Positions 14,137-21,562 of a stretch of 22,842 nt of DNA are shown here, piece by piece (position 1 is the stretch's first letter; every line of letters begins with the position of its first letter). The position numbers and the translations under genes are program-made. The notes below the pieces were generated by a model. That model saw only the letters and a list, made by a program, of their open reading frames with translations, made no database searches and had not been told where the DNA came from. Source of the DNA: Pseudomonadota bacterium (lineage in GTDB: Bacteria; Pseudomonadota; Gammaproteobacteria; Halothiobacillales; Halothiobacillaceae); the NCBI GenBank assembly GCA_021795795.1, contig JAJYPA010000077.1, positions 1 to 22,842 of the forward strand, in the 5' to 3' direction.

Positions 14137-14686
14137 CGCACGATAACCGCGAAAATCCCGTAATAACGTGCATGCTTTCACGCAAGTCCTGGCCAATTTT
14201 TGCCTTCGCTCGGAGCAATTCTGTTAGCTTCAGGGAAACGACCAGCATGTCGTCCAGGCTTTCGACCAAAAATATGTTATCCAGTGTGGCCGCGTCTTGA
14301 CTCAGCTTGCTTTTGACCAGTCTGCGGCTACGCCCTGAGTCCGCTTTTGCCTTCTCGCACGCGTTAGGATCATGGCATTCATCTTCGATCAGGAATACAA
14401 AGAAGCGATTCGCGTTACTGCGCAGGGCGTTCGCAATGGAAAATCCGATCTCTGCGAGCGAACCTTGCCCGGTCGTTTCGTCAGTCACCGGGAACAAAAT
14501 GATCGCGTCTTCGACAAAGTGTTGATTCTCGGCATCGACCAGTCCAGCATGCCCAGTTCCGGCCTCGACCTGCGGATTAAAGTACGTGATGCCTTCCTGC
14601 GCATAGCGCTGGATAAAGACGTCTCGCCAGCGGCTGTTTCCACAAGTGCCGAACAGTCCGACACACGGCTGCAGGTTGTACATCAT
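14126..14686 (-). CDS. Nucleoside 2-deoxyribosyltransferase-like protein, 186 aa
   Basis: The fold pattern matches nucleoside 2-deoxyribosyltransferase-like proteins: GTCGNSRWR at residues 13-21 after a first hydrophobic strand, FNPQ (36-39), DAENQHFVEDAIILF with the acidic pair E53/E59, and the TGQGSLAEIG segment (72-81). Related enzymes exchange bases on deoxynucleosides or hydrolyse nucleotides. The start at ATG 14686 has AGGAG six bases upstream. The last third is charged and may be an extension. It lies between the nucleotide genes and the TelA-type gene. Relatives near Ter genes have been linked to nucleoside-like metabolites, but that link here is inferred. Confidence 0.7.
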   Translation of the reverse strand: MMYNLQPCVGLFGTCGNSRWRDVFIQRYAQEGITYFNPQVEAGTGHAGLVDAENQHFVEDAIILFPVTDETTGQGSLAEIGFSIANALRSNANRFFVFLIEDECHDPNACEKAKADSGRSRRLVKSKLSQDAATLDNIFLVESLDDMLVVSLKLTELLRAKAKIGQDLRESMHVITGFSRLSCEAA

Positions 14687-14724
14687 GGCGGTCTCCTTTT
14701 GACGGGTTGTTTTTCAGTAATGTG

Positions 14725-15810
14725 TTAGACCGCTGACAACAACCGCTTTTCCAGGTCCGCACGTTTCTGCTCGTCCACCTTACGCTGCGCCGCACCCTGC
14801 GCCTCGATCTCCTTCACCTTGGACGCCGACTGTTCCAGAATCTCCTGGCATTTCTCCAGGGTGTCCGTGCCGATGATGGCCTGCTGCTGCATGGTGGCGA
14901 TCTGAATACTGTTCTCGCCCAGCGTCTGTGCCGCCTGAGTCATGGCTTCGGTCACCATGTCGCGAATGGCCCCGTCCACTTTGACGGCCTGCTGTTGCTC
15001 GATGGCGATCAACTGCTGAGCGACAAGAGCGGTCAAGGCCGGTACGGCGATGTTCTTGGCGCGGTCGAACTCGTCCAGAATGGCGCGGGCGTTGTCCTGG
15101 GTGGCCTGCAGTTCCATCGCTTGCTGCTGATCCATTATCTGCGCGTTCTTGAGGTCGTTCACCAGCACCTGCAGACGCTGATCCAGTTTTTGCAATGCGG
15201 CGCGTTTCGCGGCCGCTTGGGGGTCGGTAGTGTCAACGGGCAGTTGCAAAGCGGATGCGGACTGCTGTTGCCATGCGGTTGCCCGCTGCAACCCGGCACT
15301 CAACTTGTCGTAATGCGCGGCGTTTTCGTGCTTCAGTCCTTCGATGTCCTGAATGCGCTGCTGCTGCAATGCGGCCGACTTGTCCATCTGCGCTTCCAAT
15401 TCTTTGATACGACCCTGCACCGACTGCGTGTGCGCCAGGATCTGTTCCTTCTCGCTGCGGAACATACCCATCATTTTGCCGATCATGGATTTCTGCTGGT
15501 TGGGATTCAGTCCCTTGGCCGTGGACAGCAAGGTGTTAAGCTGAGTACCCATGTCCCCCATGTCCGCGGTTTTGTGGGTGGCCAGCAGTTTCTCGGCAAC
15601 GCTGGCGTATCCCGCGCGGGAGTCCGTGGTCAGGTGCTGAATATCGTCCTCGCTGGGCAACGCAATAACCGTGCCCTGCGTCCCCGTCGGCGACAAGCCT
15701 GCCGGCTGCAAGCCTGCCGGTTGCAAGCCCGCCGGCGATTGTATTGGCGCAGCCGGTGAAATGGTATTGCTGACAGTTTCATCTCCAAACAGCGCATCGA
15801 CCTCAGGCAT
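14725..15810 (-). CDS. telA: TelA-family (toxic anion/tellurite resistance) protein, 361 aa
   Basis: This is a cytoplasmic coiled-coil protein of the TelA/KlaB family, associated with tellurite and stress resistance; the exact activity is unknown. Family-type segments include DMGTQLNTLLSTAKGL, MMGMFRSEKEQI, IKELEAQMDKSA, a DKLSAGLQRAT helix and EQSASKVKEIE near the end. Length is normal. The first 60 residues are an added linker with VDALFGDETV and ALPSEDDI acidic motifs and PAGLQPAGLQPAGLS repeats. The start is ATG 15810 with GAGGA eight bases upstream. It is the last of the Ter-like cluster genes. Confidence 0.8.
   Translation of the reverse strand: MPEVDALFGDETVSNTISPAAPIQSPAGLQPAGLQPAGLSPTGTQGTVIALPSEDDIQHLTTDSRAGYASVAEKLLATHKTADMGDMGTQLNTLLSTAKGLNPNQQKSMIGKMMGMFRSEKEQILAHTQSVQGRIKELEAQMDKSAALQQQRIQDIEGLKHENAAHYDKLSAGLQRATAWQQQSASALQLPVDTTDPQAAAKRAALQKLDQRLQVLVNDLKNAQIMDQQQAMELQATQDNARAILDEFDRAKNIAVPALTALVAQQLIAIEQQQAVKVDGAIRDMVTEAMTQAAQTLGENSIQIATMQQQAIIGTDTLEKCQEILEQSASKVKEIEAQGAAQRKVDEQKRADLEKRLLSAV
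15682..15741. repeat. 15-bp tandem repeats encoding PAGLQ in the TelA-family protein
   Basis: Two near-identical 15-base units, GCCTGCCGG-Y-TGCAA (15697-15711 and 15712-15726), are flanked by two degenerate units (15682-15696 and 15727-15741). In protein they give PAGLQ PAGLQ PAGLS in the disordered N-terminus. In-frame 15-base units allow copy-number change without frameshift. Confidence 0.7.
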
Positions 15811-15845
15811 TTCAGTATTCCTCTTGTGAGTAAAAATTTGCGAAG

Positions 15846-16955
15846 TTAACGAATGGCCCCCAGAAAACCCAGGGACGGCAAAGTGACCGTGCGTACTTCC
15901 TCGATTTGCATCAGCGCGTTTTCGGTCTGCGCTTTCAGCGCCTCCAGTTGTTTTTGCGCCAGTTGCAGTTCCTGCCCGGTGGTCAGCAGCAGATCATGTC
16001 GACGCTGGGCCTGTTGGCCGAACGCCGTGTTCTCCGCCATGTACGCAATGACGCCCATCACCATGACGTCCATCTGGATGGCCGCCAGCGTTTCCTGGGC
16101 GAGATCACCGATGCCGGACAGACGGCTGTGTATGCTCTTCACGCCGCCATGGAGACGCATCAACGTGTTCTGGGCGGCGTCCGGATCGAAGTGCCTGACG
16201 GCGCTTTCAACCCGCTTCAGCAGTCCGCCAATACCGTGAGACGAAGAATGCCCTCCAGCGTTGGCCCGCGCAGCGGCGTCACGCGCCGCCGTCGTGATTT
16301 CCTGGATAGCGGTGGACACGGATAGCGCGGAGAGATTCTGACTGCTTTCGGATACCTCGCGCAGGACCACCTGCACATGAGGCAGGGTACCGGCACTAAA
16401 GGCGCTGATCTTGTCGAAGTCCAGCGGCAACAGGGTTTCGAAGCGCGCTTTCAACATGCGTTTTTTACGTTCGAAGACATCCGGATACTTCTCTTGGGCA
16501 TGTTGCAACGCCTTATGAACCAGAGGATCTTCCGGCTCCTGAAACAGCTCTTGCGGCTGCGGCGTACTGGTGACTGTACCCTGAGGCGCCGTGGCTGCAG
16601 CGGGTGCTAAGGTCACGGGTTGAATGATGGTCTTTGGTATCGCTTGCGGGGCTGTCGGTAAATCATCCAGTGGCAAGGGTGCAGCAATCGCTGCCGCGCT
16701 CGATGGCTTTTGTTGAATTGCTGTCGGCATCTCGTCCAAAGGCAATGCGGTGACAGGCTTGCAGCCGACAGATTTTGGCGGTGGGACGGATTGGTTTACC
16801 GCATCATCAGCAAACAGTGCCGTCGGACCACCGCGGACCGCTGGGCTTTCGCAGCCTGCAAGTCCAGCGGGATGTGCCTGGCTATCCACCGGGAAAAGTG
16901 CGTCCGGCTGGTCATGACTTGCCACGTCATCGTCGAACAAGCCGCCCATGCGCAT
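15846..16955 (-). CDS. Coiled-coil protein with acidic ALFxDD-type motifs, Ter cluster, 369 aa
   Basis: The start is ATG 16955 (TGATG overlap with the previous stop) or the TTG one codon upstream; the ATG is chosen. Residues 1-125 are disordered and Pro/Ala-rich. They hold five acidic hydrophobic motifs: GLFDDDV (5-11), ALFPVD (19-24), ALFADDAV (46-53), ALPLDEMPTA (70-79) and PLPLDDLPTA (93-102). The rest is helical, with QKQLEALKAQTENALMQIEE near the C-terminus, and resembles the TelA gene in layout rather than clear sequence. A gene family name is not proposed. The motifs may recruit a partner. Confidence 0.65.
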   Translation of the reverse strand: MRMGGLFDDDVASHDQPDALFPVDSQAHPAGLAGCESPAVRGGPTALFADDAVNQSVPPPKSVGCKPVTALPLDEMPTAIQQKPSSAAAIAAPLPLDDLPTAPQAIPKTIIQPVTLAPAAATAPQGTVTSTPQPQELFQEPEDPLVHKALQHAQEKYPDVFERKKRMLKARFETLLPLDFDKISAFSAGTLPHVQVVLREVSESSQNLSALSVSTAIQEITTAARDAAARANAGGHSSSHGIGGLLKRVESAVRHFDPDAAQNTLMRLHGGVKSIHSRLSGIGDLAQETLAAIQMDVMVMGVIAYMAENTAFGQQAQRRHDLLLTTGQELQLAQKQLEALKAQTENALMQIEEVRTVTLPSLGFLGAIR

Positions 16956-17452
16956 CAATCCCCGCTGGCCTCATCCGCACATCCCGCCGTTTGGGTGGTC
17001 CAGTTGTACGATTCGAGCATATCTTTAACCTTCTCCGCTTTCGTGCCAGGTCCGCCCGTCGGCCCCAAACAGGCTTGGTGATCCGGCAGTGACGTCTGTT
17101 TGCTGGCCGCTTGTTGGCCGCTTGCCCCTTGCTGTCCGTAGGACTCCTGTCGTCCGCAGGACTGCCGCACGAGAATCATCCCCGCCAGATTAAGCACGTC
17201 CACCATATCGCCTTTTTCCACATGCTCACGTAGCATCCTATGCAGATGATCGACATCGCATCTCGGCGTATGCCACCCGCCCCGGCCTTTTGCGCGGGAC
17301 AGGGCCAGTTTTGCAGTCATGTGCTCGGCGCAGCGGCGCACCAGGTAATGGTCCGCTTCCACGTCCGACAATCCGGACAGCGGCGTAAACAGACTTAATG
17401 CCAGACCATCTGGTTCTGCGTCAAAAAGTTGACGCTCTTTTTCTGCTGACAT
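16955..17452 (-). CDS. Phage-type protein with KGRGGW...KGD motif, 165 aa
   Basis: The central part, LSRAKGRGGWHTP followed by LREHVEKGDMVDVLNLAGMI, matches a motif seen in many phage accessory proteins (RxKGRGGW ... HxxKGDPVDV). No function is known for it. The N-terminus carries QLFDAEPD and ALSLFTPLS, like the ALFxDD motifs of its two neighbours. The C-terminal third is Gln/Gly/Ser-rich and disordered (SYGQQGASGQQAASKQ). The start is ATG 17452 with GAGGAG seven bases upstream. Confidence 0.65.
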   Translation of the reverse strand: MSAEKERQLFDAEPDGLALSLFTPLSGLSDVEADHYLVRRCAEHMTAKLALSRAKGRGGWHTPRCDVDHLHRMLREHVEKGDMVDVLNLAGMILVRQSCGRQESYGQQGASGQQAASKQTSLPDHQACLGPTGGPGTKAEKVKDMLESYNWTTQTAGCADEASGD

Positions 17453-17466
17453 GGGAATACTCCTCG

Positions 17467-17676
17467 CTAAAGAAAATGCGTTAACAGCATATACAGGCTG
17501 AATAACTCAGCTATGCCACCCAAAACAACAATCGCTAAAATATGCGCCAGATCATCGACTAAACGCGAAAAGCTGATCCTGAACGTAATGACCTGCCAAA
17601 AATCATCTGCCGCGGCGAAGAACAGGAGCATGACCACCAAAATGGGAATACCGATAACTGCCAACAACCAAAGCAT
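17467..17676 (-). CDS. Small two-TM membrane protein, 69 aa
   Basis: The N-terminal hydrophobic segment MLWLLAVIGIPILVVMLLFF, a short basic loop (FRISFSRLVDD) and a second segment ILAIVVLGGIAELFSLYMLL form an inner-membrane hairpin. The start ATG 17676 has AGGAG six bases upstream that overlaps the previous gene's stop. It lies next to another small membrane protein and the TerD-type gene. It could anchor the complex, by position only. Confidence 0.65.
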   Translation of the reverse strand: MLWLLAVIGIPILVVMLLFFAAADDFWQVITFRISFSRLVDDLAHILAIVVLGGIAELFSLYMLLTHFL

Positions 17677-17685
17677 GCGTGTCTC

Positions 17686-17811
17686 CTAATTCGCGAAAAA
17701 ACCAATCCCCATCATCACGACAGGGAGAGGTAGCAAACAAACGACGAGTGGCCAGCAGGATTCCATGGCCGACACCCATATGGCATAGCCAATAACTAGA
17801 GTGGCGGTCAT
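17686..17811 (-). CDS. Very small hydrophobic protein, 41 aa
   Basis: The ORF starts at ATG 17811 with AGAGGA eight bases upstream. It encodes MTATLVIGYAIWVSAMESC and then PLVVCLLPLPVVMMGIGFF, hydrophobic enough for one or two membrane passes. It fills the space between the TerD-type gene and the 69-aa membrane gene, and its stop is part of that gene's ribosome binding site. It is too short for many ORF callers, but the site and position support it. No family is known. Confidence 0.55.
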   Translation of the reverse strand: MTATLVIGYAIWVSAMESCWPLVVCLLPLPVVMMGIGFFAN

Positions 17812-17840
17812 GGCCGTAGTCCTCTGCACCACGCGGCCCA

Positions 17841-18440
17841 TTATTCCGGGCCAGACTCCACAAGCCCATACACATGCAGGAAGTCCGCCAGGCCTTTCTG
17901 GTACCCTGCACCGACCGCCTTGAAGTGCCAGTGGCCGTCTTCCTTGACAAAAGAACCCATCTGCACCGCCGTGGCGTTGCTGTCCTCTTCCGTCAACTTG
18001 AACTCGGCAATGACTTCCTTGGTTGCCGGGTTGACGATGTGCGCTGTGCAATGACTGAACTGGCCAAAGTGATGCCCACGCGCCAGTCCCTCGTAAATCT
18101 CCACAATACAGGAGACTTCATCAATACCATCCGGTGACTGTTCCAGTTTACTGAAATGCAAATACATCTTGTCGTCGCCGACGCTGCCGCCGTCCACGTC
18201 GTGCGTCAATGCGCCATTGCCGTAATCGCGGTTGTTGTAGAACACGAACGCCTCATCGCGCGGGGCGACGGCCTTGCCATCCTTGTGCGTGATGGCGAAC
18301 GCACAGGCGTTCACGTCCATCTCGTGCGCCTTGACCGGGTGAGTCGGGTCAATGTCAAAGGTCACTTCGATTTCCACATCATCCAGACCGTGATCCTTGG
18401 TCAGATTGATACCGCTTCCCTTCTGCAACTGTATTGCCAT
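17841..18440 (-). CDS. TerD-domain (tellurium/stress resistance) protein, 199 aa
   Basis: TerD-domain proteins bind calcium and take part in tellurite, phage and chemical stress responses in the cytoplasm or at the membrane. The sequence starts MAIQLQKGSGINLTK, the family N-terminus. It has DEAFVFYNNRDYGNGALTH (62-80), GDDKMYLHF (88-96), CIVEIYEGL and GHWHFKAVGAGYQKGL, all typical, with the acidic D/DD residues expected for Ca2+. Length fits. The start is ATG 18440 with GAGGAA upstream; the longer ORF start is rejected. It groups with TelA, vWA and membrane genes as a Ter module. Confidence 0.9.
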   Translation of the reverse strand: MAIQLQKGSGINLTKDHGLDDVEIEVTFDIDPTHPVKAHEMDVNACAFAITHKDGKAVAPRDEAFVFYNNRDYGNGALTHDVDGGSVGDDKMYLHFSKLEQSPDGIDEVSCIVEIYEGLARGHHFGQFSHCTAHIVNPATKEVIAEFKLTEEDSNATAVQMGSFVKEDGHWHFKAVGAGYQKGLADFLHVYGLVESGPE

Positions 18441-18519
18441 GCTGATTTCCTCTTTTTTGCGATGAACCATTTGCCGCCATTTCCAATGATGACGCATGAC
18501 GGCTAGGCGCTTACTGCGA

Positions 18520-18885
18520 CTACTCTGCTTCGCCGACTTCCGTCACCAAAGGCGGATTCCGAAGAATGTTGCTTAACGGATACTCGGCTTGCGTGCCGTC
18601 TTTCGTCTGGATGCGCATAATCCAGTCACCATCCGACTGGCGGAGCGGCGCCATAACCCGATAGGCCTCCCCGCCTTCCGTGAAACGCCGCCACTCGCCC
18701 AGGTGGAAATCAACGGCAGCCTGCCCGGCCTGCGAAGGGGCTGCACCCCGGCATGAGGTTGCATTAGTGGATGCGGAGGTAGCCACCACGCCTTCCGCCT
18801 CATGCGCTGCCGCGACGACACGCTTGATGATGTATTTGCCGATATTGCTGATGGAGTCCACCAACTCGTCAATTTCCTTGCCCAC
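18520..18885 (-). CDS. Hypothetical protein, 121 aa, between TerD and vWA genes
   Basis: The start is GTG 18885 (MGKEIDELVDSISNIGKYI) with GGGAGG six bases upstream. The N-terminal 35 residues are an amphipathic helix, then an Ala/Ser-rich linker, then a beta-rich C-terminal part (GEWRRFTEGGEAYRVM, DGDWIMRIQTKDGTQAEYPL). No family is recognised. Position between the vWA and TerD genes suggests a partner of the module. The 79 bases downstream to TerD hold nothing I can identify. Confidence 0.6.
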   Translation of the reverse strand: MGKEIDELVDSISNIGKYIIKRVVAAAHEAEGVVATSASTNATSCRGAAPSQAGQAAVDFHLGEWRRFTEGGEAYRVMAPLRQSDGDWIMRIQTKDGTQAEYPLSNILRNPPLVTEVGEAE

Positions 18886-18898
18886 ATCGCACCTCCCG

Positions 18899-19681
18899 TC
18901 AGACGTGCAGATTCCGCAGCCACGCGCCTAGCTTGGCGCTGATCAGTTGCCGGTACAGGTCGTCATCGCTGATGCGGATTCCGTCTTCCAGATGGACAAA
19001 CTCCGCGTCCGTCTCGCGGGACAACTCTTCAAGAAACCGGGAATTGTGCGCAAGGCCCACGAACGACCAGAACAGAGGCAGTCCAGTCGCCGCATGTACC
19101 GCATGGCGGGTGGCTTCCTTATCCCCGTTATCGCCGTCCGTCAGGAACAGCATGAACACCGGATCATGGTCAGCGGGATTGACCACAGTGGGAGCAGCAG
19201 GCGGCTCATCGTGTTTGTGATGCCCGAACAAGCTGCCCAACAGTCCGTGTCCATGGTGGGCCAGACTGGCTACGTGACGCGCAGCACTCGCCGCGCTATG
19301 CAAGTGATCCAGCGCCGGATAGTAGTGCTGGTAGGTTAGGTGAATCACCGGTGCGTAATCCGTACCGCCGCCCACATGATCGCTGATATAACGGTCAACA
19401 TAGCCCGCGTAATTCTGGAGCGTGGCCGGTTCCGGCATCTGCTGTGCGCCATGGTTGAAAATGAACACGTCGATCTTGGCAGATTTGTCCATGTGCATGG
19501 CCAGCGCCAGCAAGTGCGTCAGCGCGTCCTGGACGTGCCCATCCCGGTATTCCTCGTTCATGGATCCAGAAATATCCAGACACACGCCGACTCGCATGTT
19601 GGGCAACCGGGACGTGTCAACCCCGTGTTTCTTCAGTTGAATGCCAGCTTTTTCGCTGGACTTGTGCAAATCTACGGCCAT
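18899..19681 (-). CDS. von Willebrand A (vWA) domain protein, TerF/TerY-like, 260 aa
   Basis: This is a metal-dependent adhesion or scaffold domain. The MIDAS DISGS is at residues 36-40, the Thr of GGGTDYAP at 107 and the Asp of LFLTDGDNGD at 182. The opening (SSEKAGIQLKKHGVDT, then RVGVCLDISGSMNEEY) resembles the vWA part of TerF-type proteins that work with TerD and TelA. Residues 126-158 form an unusual insert with nine histidines (LAHHGHG, FGHHKHDEPP). The start is ATG 19681 with AGGAG seven bases upstream; the longer ORF start lacks support. Confidence 0.88.
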   Translation of the reverse strand: MAVDLHKSSEKAGIQLKKHGVDTSRLPNMRVGVCLDISGSMNEEYRDGHVQDALTHLLALAMHMDKSAKIDVFIFNHGAQQMPEPATLQNYAGYVDRYISDHVGGGTDYAPVIHLTYQHYYPALDHLHSAASAARHVASLAHHGHGLLGSLFGHHKHDEPPAAPTVVNPADHDPVFMLFLTDGDNGDKEATRHAVHAATGLPLFWSFVGLAHNSRFLEELSRETDAEFVHLEDGIRISDDDLYRQLISAKLGAWLRNLHV

Positions 19682-19718
19682 TGGGTTACTCCTTTGTGGT
19701 TGAAAAATGGTGACATGA

Positions 19719-20678
19719 TTAGGTGCGCTGACCGACATCAAAAAATCGCAAATTTTGGATGTATTTCGATGCGTCTGAATACGACAGCAGCCGGTCAACG
19801 ATTCCACGAGACACGGCAATCTGCATTCCGTCGCCCCGTGCTCCAGGTCGATTGATCACATCGGCGTGTTTGACCAGCAATTCGTGCAGATCCTGCACAA
19901 ATGCCTGATAGGGGTCGGACATGCCGTCCGCCGTGCGGCCCCAGGTAACGCTGTGACCTAATGCATCTTCTTTGTGGAAAAGGCCAGTAACGAATGGCAA
20001 CGGAATGGGCCTTTTTCCAAAGGCTGTTGTGCCCAAAACGAGCGAGTGGTAGCTGCCATCACCATCTATTTTGCTCGCAGTGCAGGCTAATTCCAGTTCA
20101 GCCAGTGATTTCGCGTGGTTAAAGGCTTCCTGATGGCCTGGATCACCCACTCGTCCAGATAAATCCGCCAAAAACCGCTCCATTTCGGGATTCCACTTGC
20201 CCATTTCCAACGCATGGCGATATTCCATCCCGGGAACATAACCCGCTTCGATCAGCTTGGTGCCTTGGTTGCGGAAAGAGTGGTTCCCAGCAGGGGCGTG
20301 TTCCGCTTCGCTGTCTGTGCGCTGCCGATCCTCTCCATGCAAAGAAATACGGAAAGACGTATTGCCCAGAATACGCTCCGCTTCCTCTGGCGATACATTG
20401 CCAAAACTGCCAACGCCCTTATTCGAAGGCGTCAAGAAACCAGACATGCCATTCCCTGTTTTCCCCAATACGACCCGGTGATGTATCTGGTTGGGTTCTG
20501 CAAGCAACTGCGTAACCAGACTAAACAGGGCTTGGCTGTTTATCGACCGCATGACATCGGCCATCCCGGGATGCCACAAGGCCATATTCCGGCATTGTTC
20601 GTAGCTTTGTCCTGGGATATATCCGGCCGCCTTTAACTTGCGGGCGAGATCCTTTAATTTTTCAGCACCAATCTCCAT
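19719..20678 (-). CDS. Hypothetical protein with internal duplication, 319 aa
   Basis: Two copies of AGY[IV]PGxxYxxxxxMxxWxPxM occur at residues 18-39 and 145-166, with a further similar HxxxVLGxTxxG after each (about 67 and 206), so the protein is probably a tandem duplication of a roughly 125-residue unit. Soluble and without membrane segments. The start is ATG 20678 with AGGGGA four to five bases upstream. It lies upstream of the vWA gene. The family is not recognised. Confidence 0.65.
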   Translation of the reverse strand: MEIGAEKLKDLARKLKAAGYIPGQSYEQCRNMALWHPGMADVMRSINSQALFSLVTQLLAEPNQIHHRVVLGKTGNGMSGFLTPSNKGVGSFGNVSPEEAERILGNTSFRISLHGEDRQRTDSEAEHAPAGNHSFRNQGTKLIEAGYVPGMEYRHALEMGKWNPEMERFLADLSGRVGDPGHQEAFNHAKSLAELELACTASKIDGDGSYHSLVLGTTAFGKRPIPLPFVTGLFHKEDALGHSVTWGRTADGMSDPYQAFVQDLHELLVKHADVINRPGARGDGMQIAVSRGIVDRLLSYSDASKYIQNLRFFDVGQRT

Positions 20679-20742
20679 GATGTCCCCTTCGCGTTAGTAG
20701 ATGTGTGTCAGATGAAAAATTCTGGCGGCCAAATCGGAATGG

Positions 20743-21507
20743 CTAACTCCGCGCTACCTTTACCTGATATTTACCCATCGAAAACATCGTCGATTGCCCC
20801 GGCGCCAGCACGACCGTCTGGTTGGCCTGTAGCTCCTGGAACGCCGGCGTCTGAACGACCAGACCATGGGCGTGATGGGCCTTGAGGGAAGTCAACTTCG
20901 TAATATCTCCGATGAACTGAACGACGTTGTTCTTATCGGCAATCAGGATGAAGGTTTTGCCGTAAGTGAGTGTTGCCGTGTGCAATTTGACCGTGCGGCT
21001 GTTGTCCGCACTGCTGGCGCCACTCACATAACTGATCTGCGTCACATCGCCATTGCTCATCGGCGTACCAGGGAGCGTGACCCCACTAAAACCACCGCCC
21101 ACCACCTTGCCCGCCTTGGTCACCGTCACCGTGAAATGTTCCGGGGCACTGGCGGGAGTTAAATGCACTTTGCCGGAGTAGACCACCTTGCCACCCAAAG
21201 ACACGGTATACTTGGCAGACAGTGCAGAGGGTTTTTCGTGAAGACGAACCGGCTTTGAAAACTTGCCCCAGCCGGTGGGCGTGAGAACGCAAACTTGTTT
21301 CCACTCCGGCTTGCCCTGCTTGTTCTTTTGAATAATAACCCCGCCCGGAGGCACAACGCGGCTCGCGTAGACGCAATGCCCCTTGTCGGATACGGCGACA
21401 CCCACACCCCCAGCTAAAGAACCAGAGTGATTCGCAGCGACCGTCCCCGCCACAGCCATCGCAGGGAAGAGGCTGAGAGCGAACAAACCAACCATCGTTT
21501 TGGACAT
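20743..21507 (-). CDS. Secreted/periplasmic protein, unknown, 254 aa
   Basis: A classic signal peptide is present: basic start, hydrophobic core (MVGLFALSLFPAMAV) and an AVA-G type cleavage near residue 20. The mature part is beta-rich with many Val, Thr, Gly (KYTVSLGGKVVYSGKVHLT, VTVTKAGKVVGGG) and two cysteines (GHCVYAS, KQVCVLT) that could form a disulfide. The start is ATG 21507 with GGAGG five bases upstream. Its presence beside Ter-type genes suggests export or envelope function. No family is recognised. Confidence 0.65.
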   Translation of the reverse strand: MSKTMVGLFALSLFPAMAVAGTVAANHSGSLAGGVGVAVSDKGHCVYASRVVPPGGVIIQKNKQGKPEWKQVCVLTPTGWGKFSKPVRLHEKPSALSAKYTVSLGGKVVYSGKVHLTPASAPEHFTVTVTKAGKVVGGGFSGVTLPGTPMSNGDVTQISYVSGASSADNSRTVKLHTATLTYGKTFILIADKNNVVQFIGDITKLTSLKAHHAHGLVVQTPAFQELQANQTVVLAPGQSTMFSMGKYQVKVARS

Positions 21508-21529
21508 GATTCCCTCCCTTTTGTATAGT

Positions 21530-21554
21530 GCCGCCCCAGAGCATCTGGAGCGGC
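21530..21554. promoter_or_regulatory. Strong intergenic hairpin between HU-like and secreted-protein genes
   Basis: Arms GCCGCTCCAGA and TCTGGGGCGGC form an 11-bp stem with one G-T wobble and a three-base loop on the minus transcript. There is no T-tract, so it is not a good rho-independent terminator. It may act in mRNA processing, stability, or uncoupling of expression of the two genes. Confidence 0.5.
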
Positions 21555-21562
21555 GATCCAAC

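Noticed and set aside
13984..14196. 70-aa minus-strand reading frame overlapping the end of the deoxyribosyltransferase-like gene
   Set aside because: No ribosome binding site; it crosses the likely terminator hairpin and overlaps a real gene in another frame.
14995..15759. 254-aa plus-strand Leu/Gln-rich reading frame opposite the TelA-type gene
   Set aside because: Its composition follows from the Gln- and Ala-rich TelA-type protein on the other strand. No motif is present.
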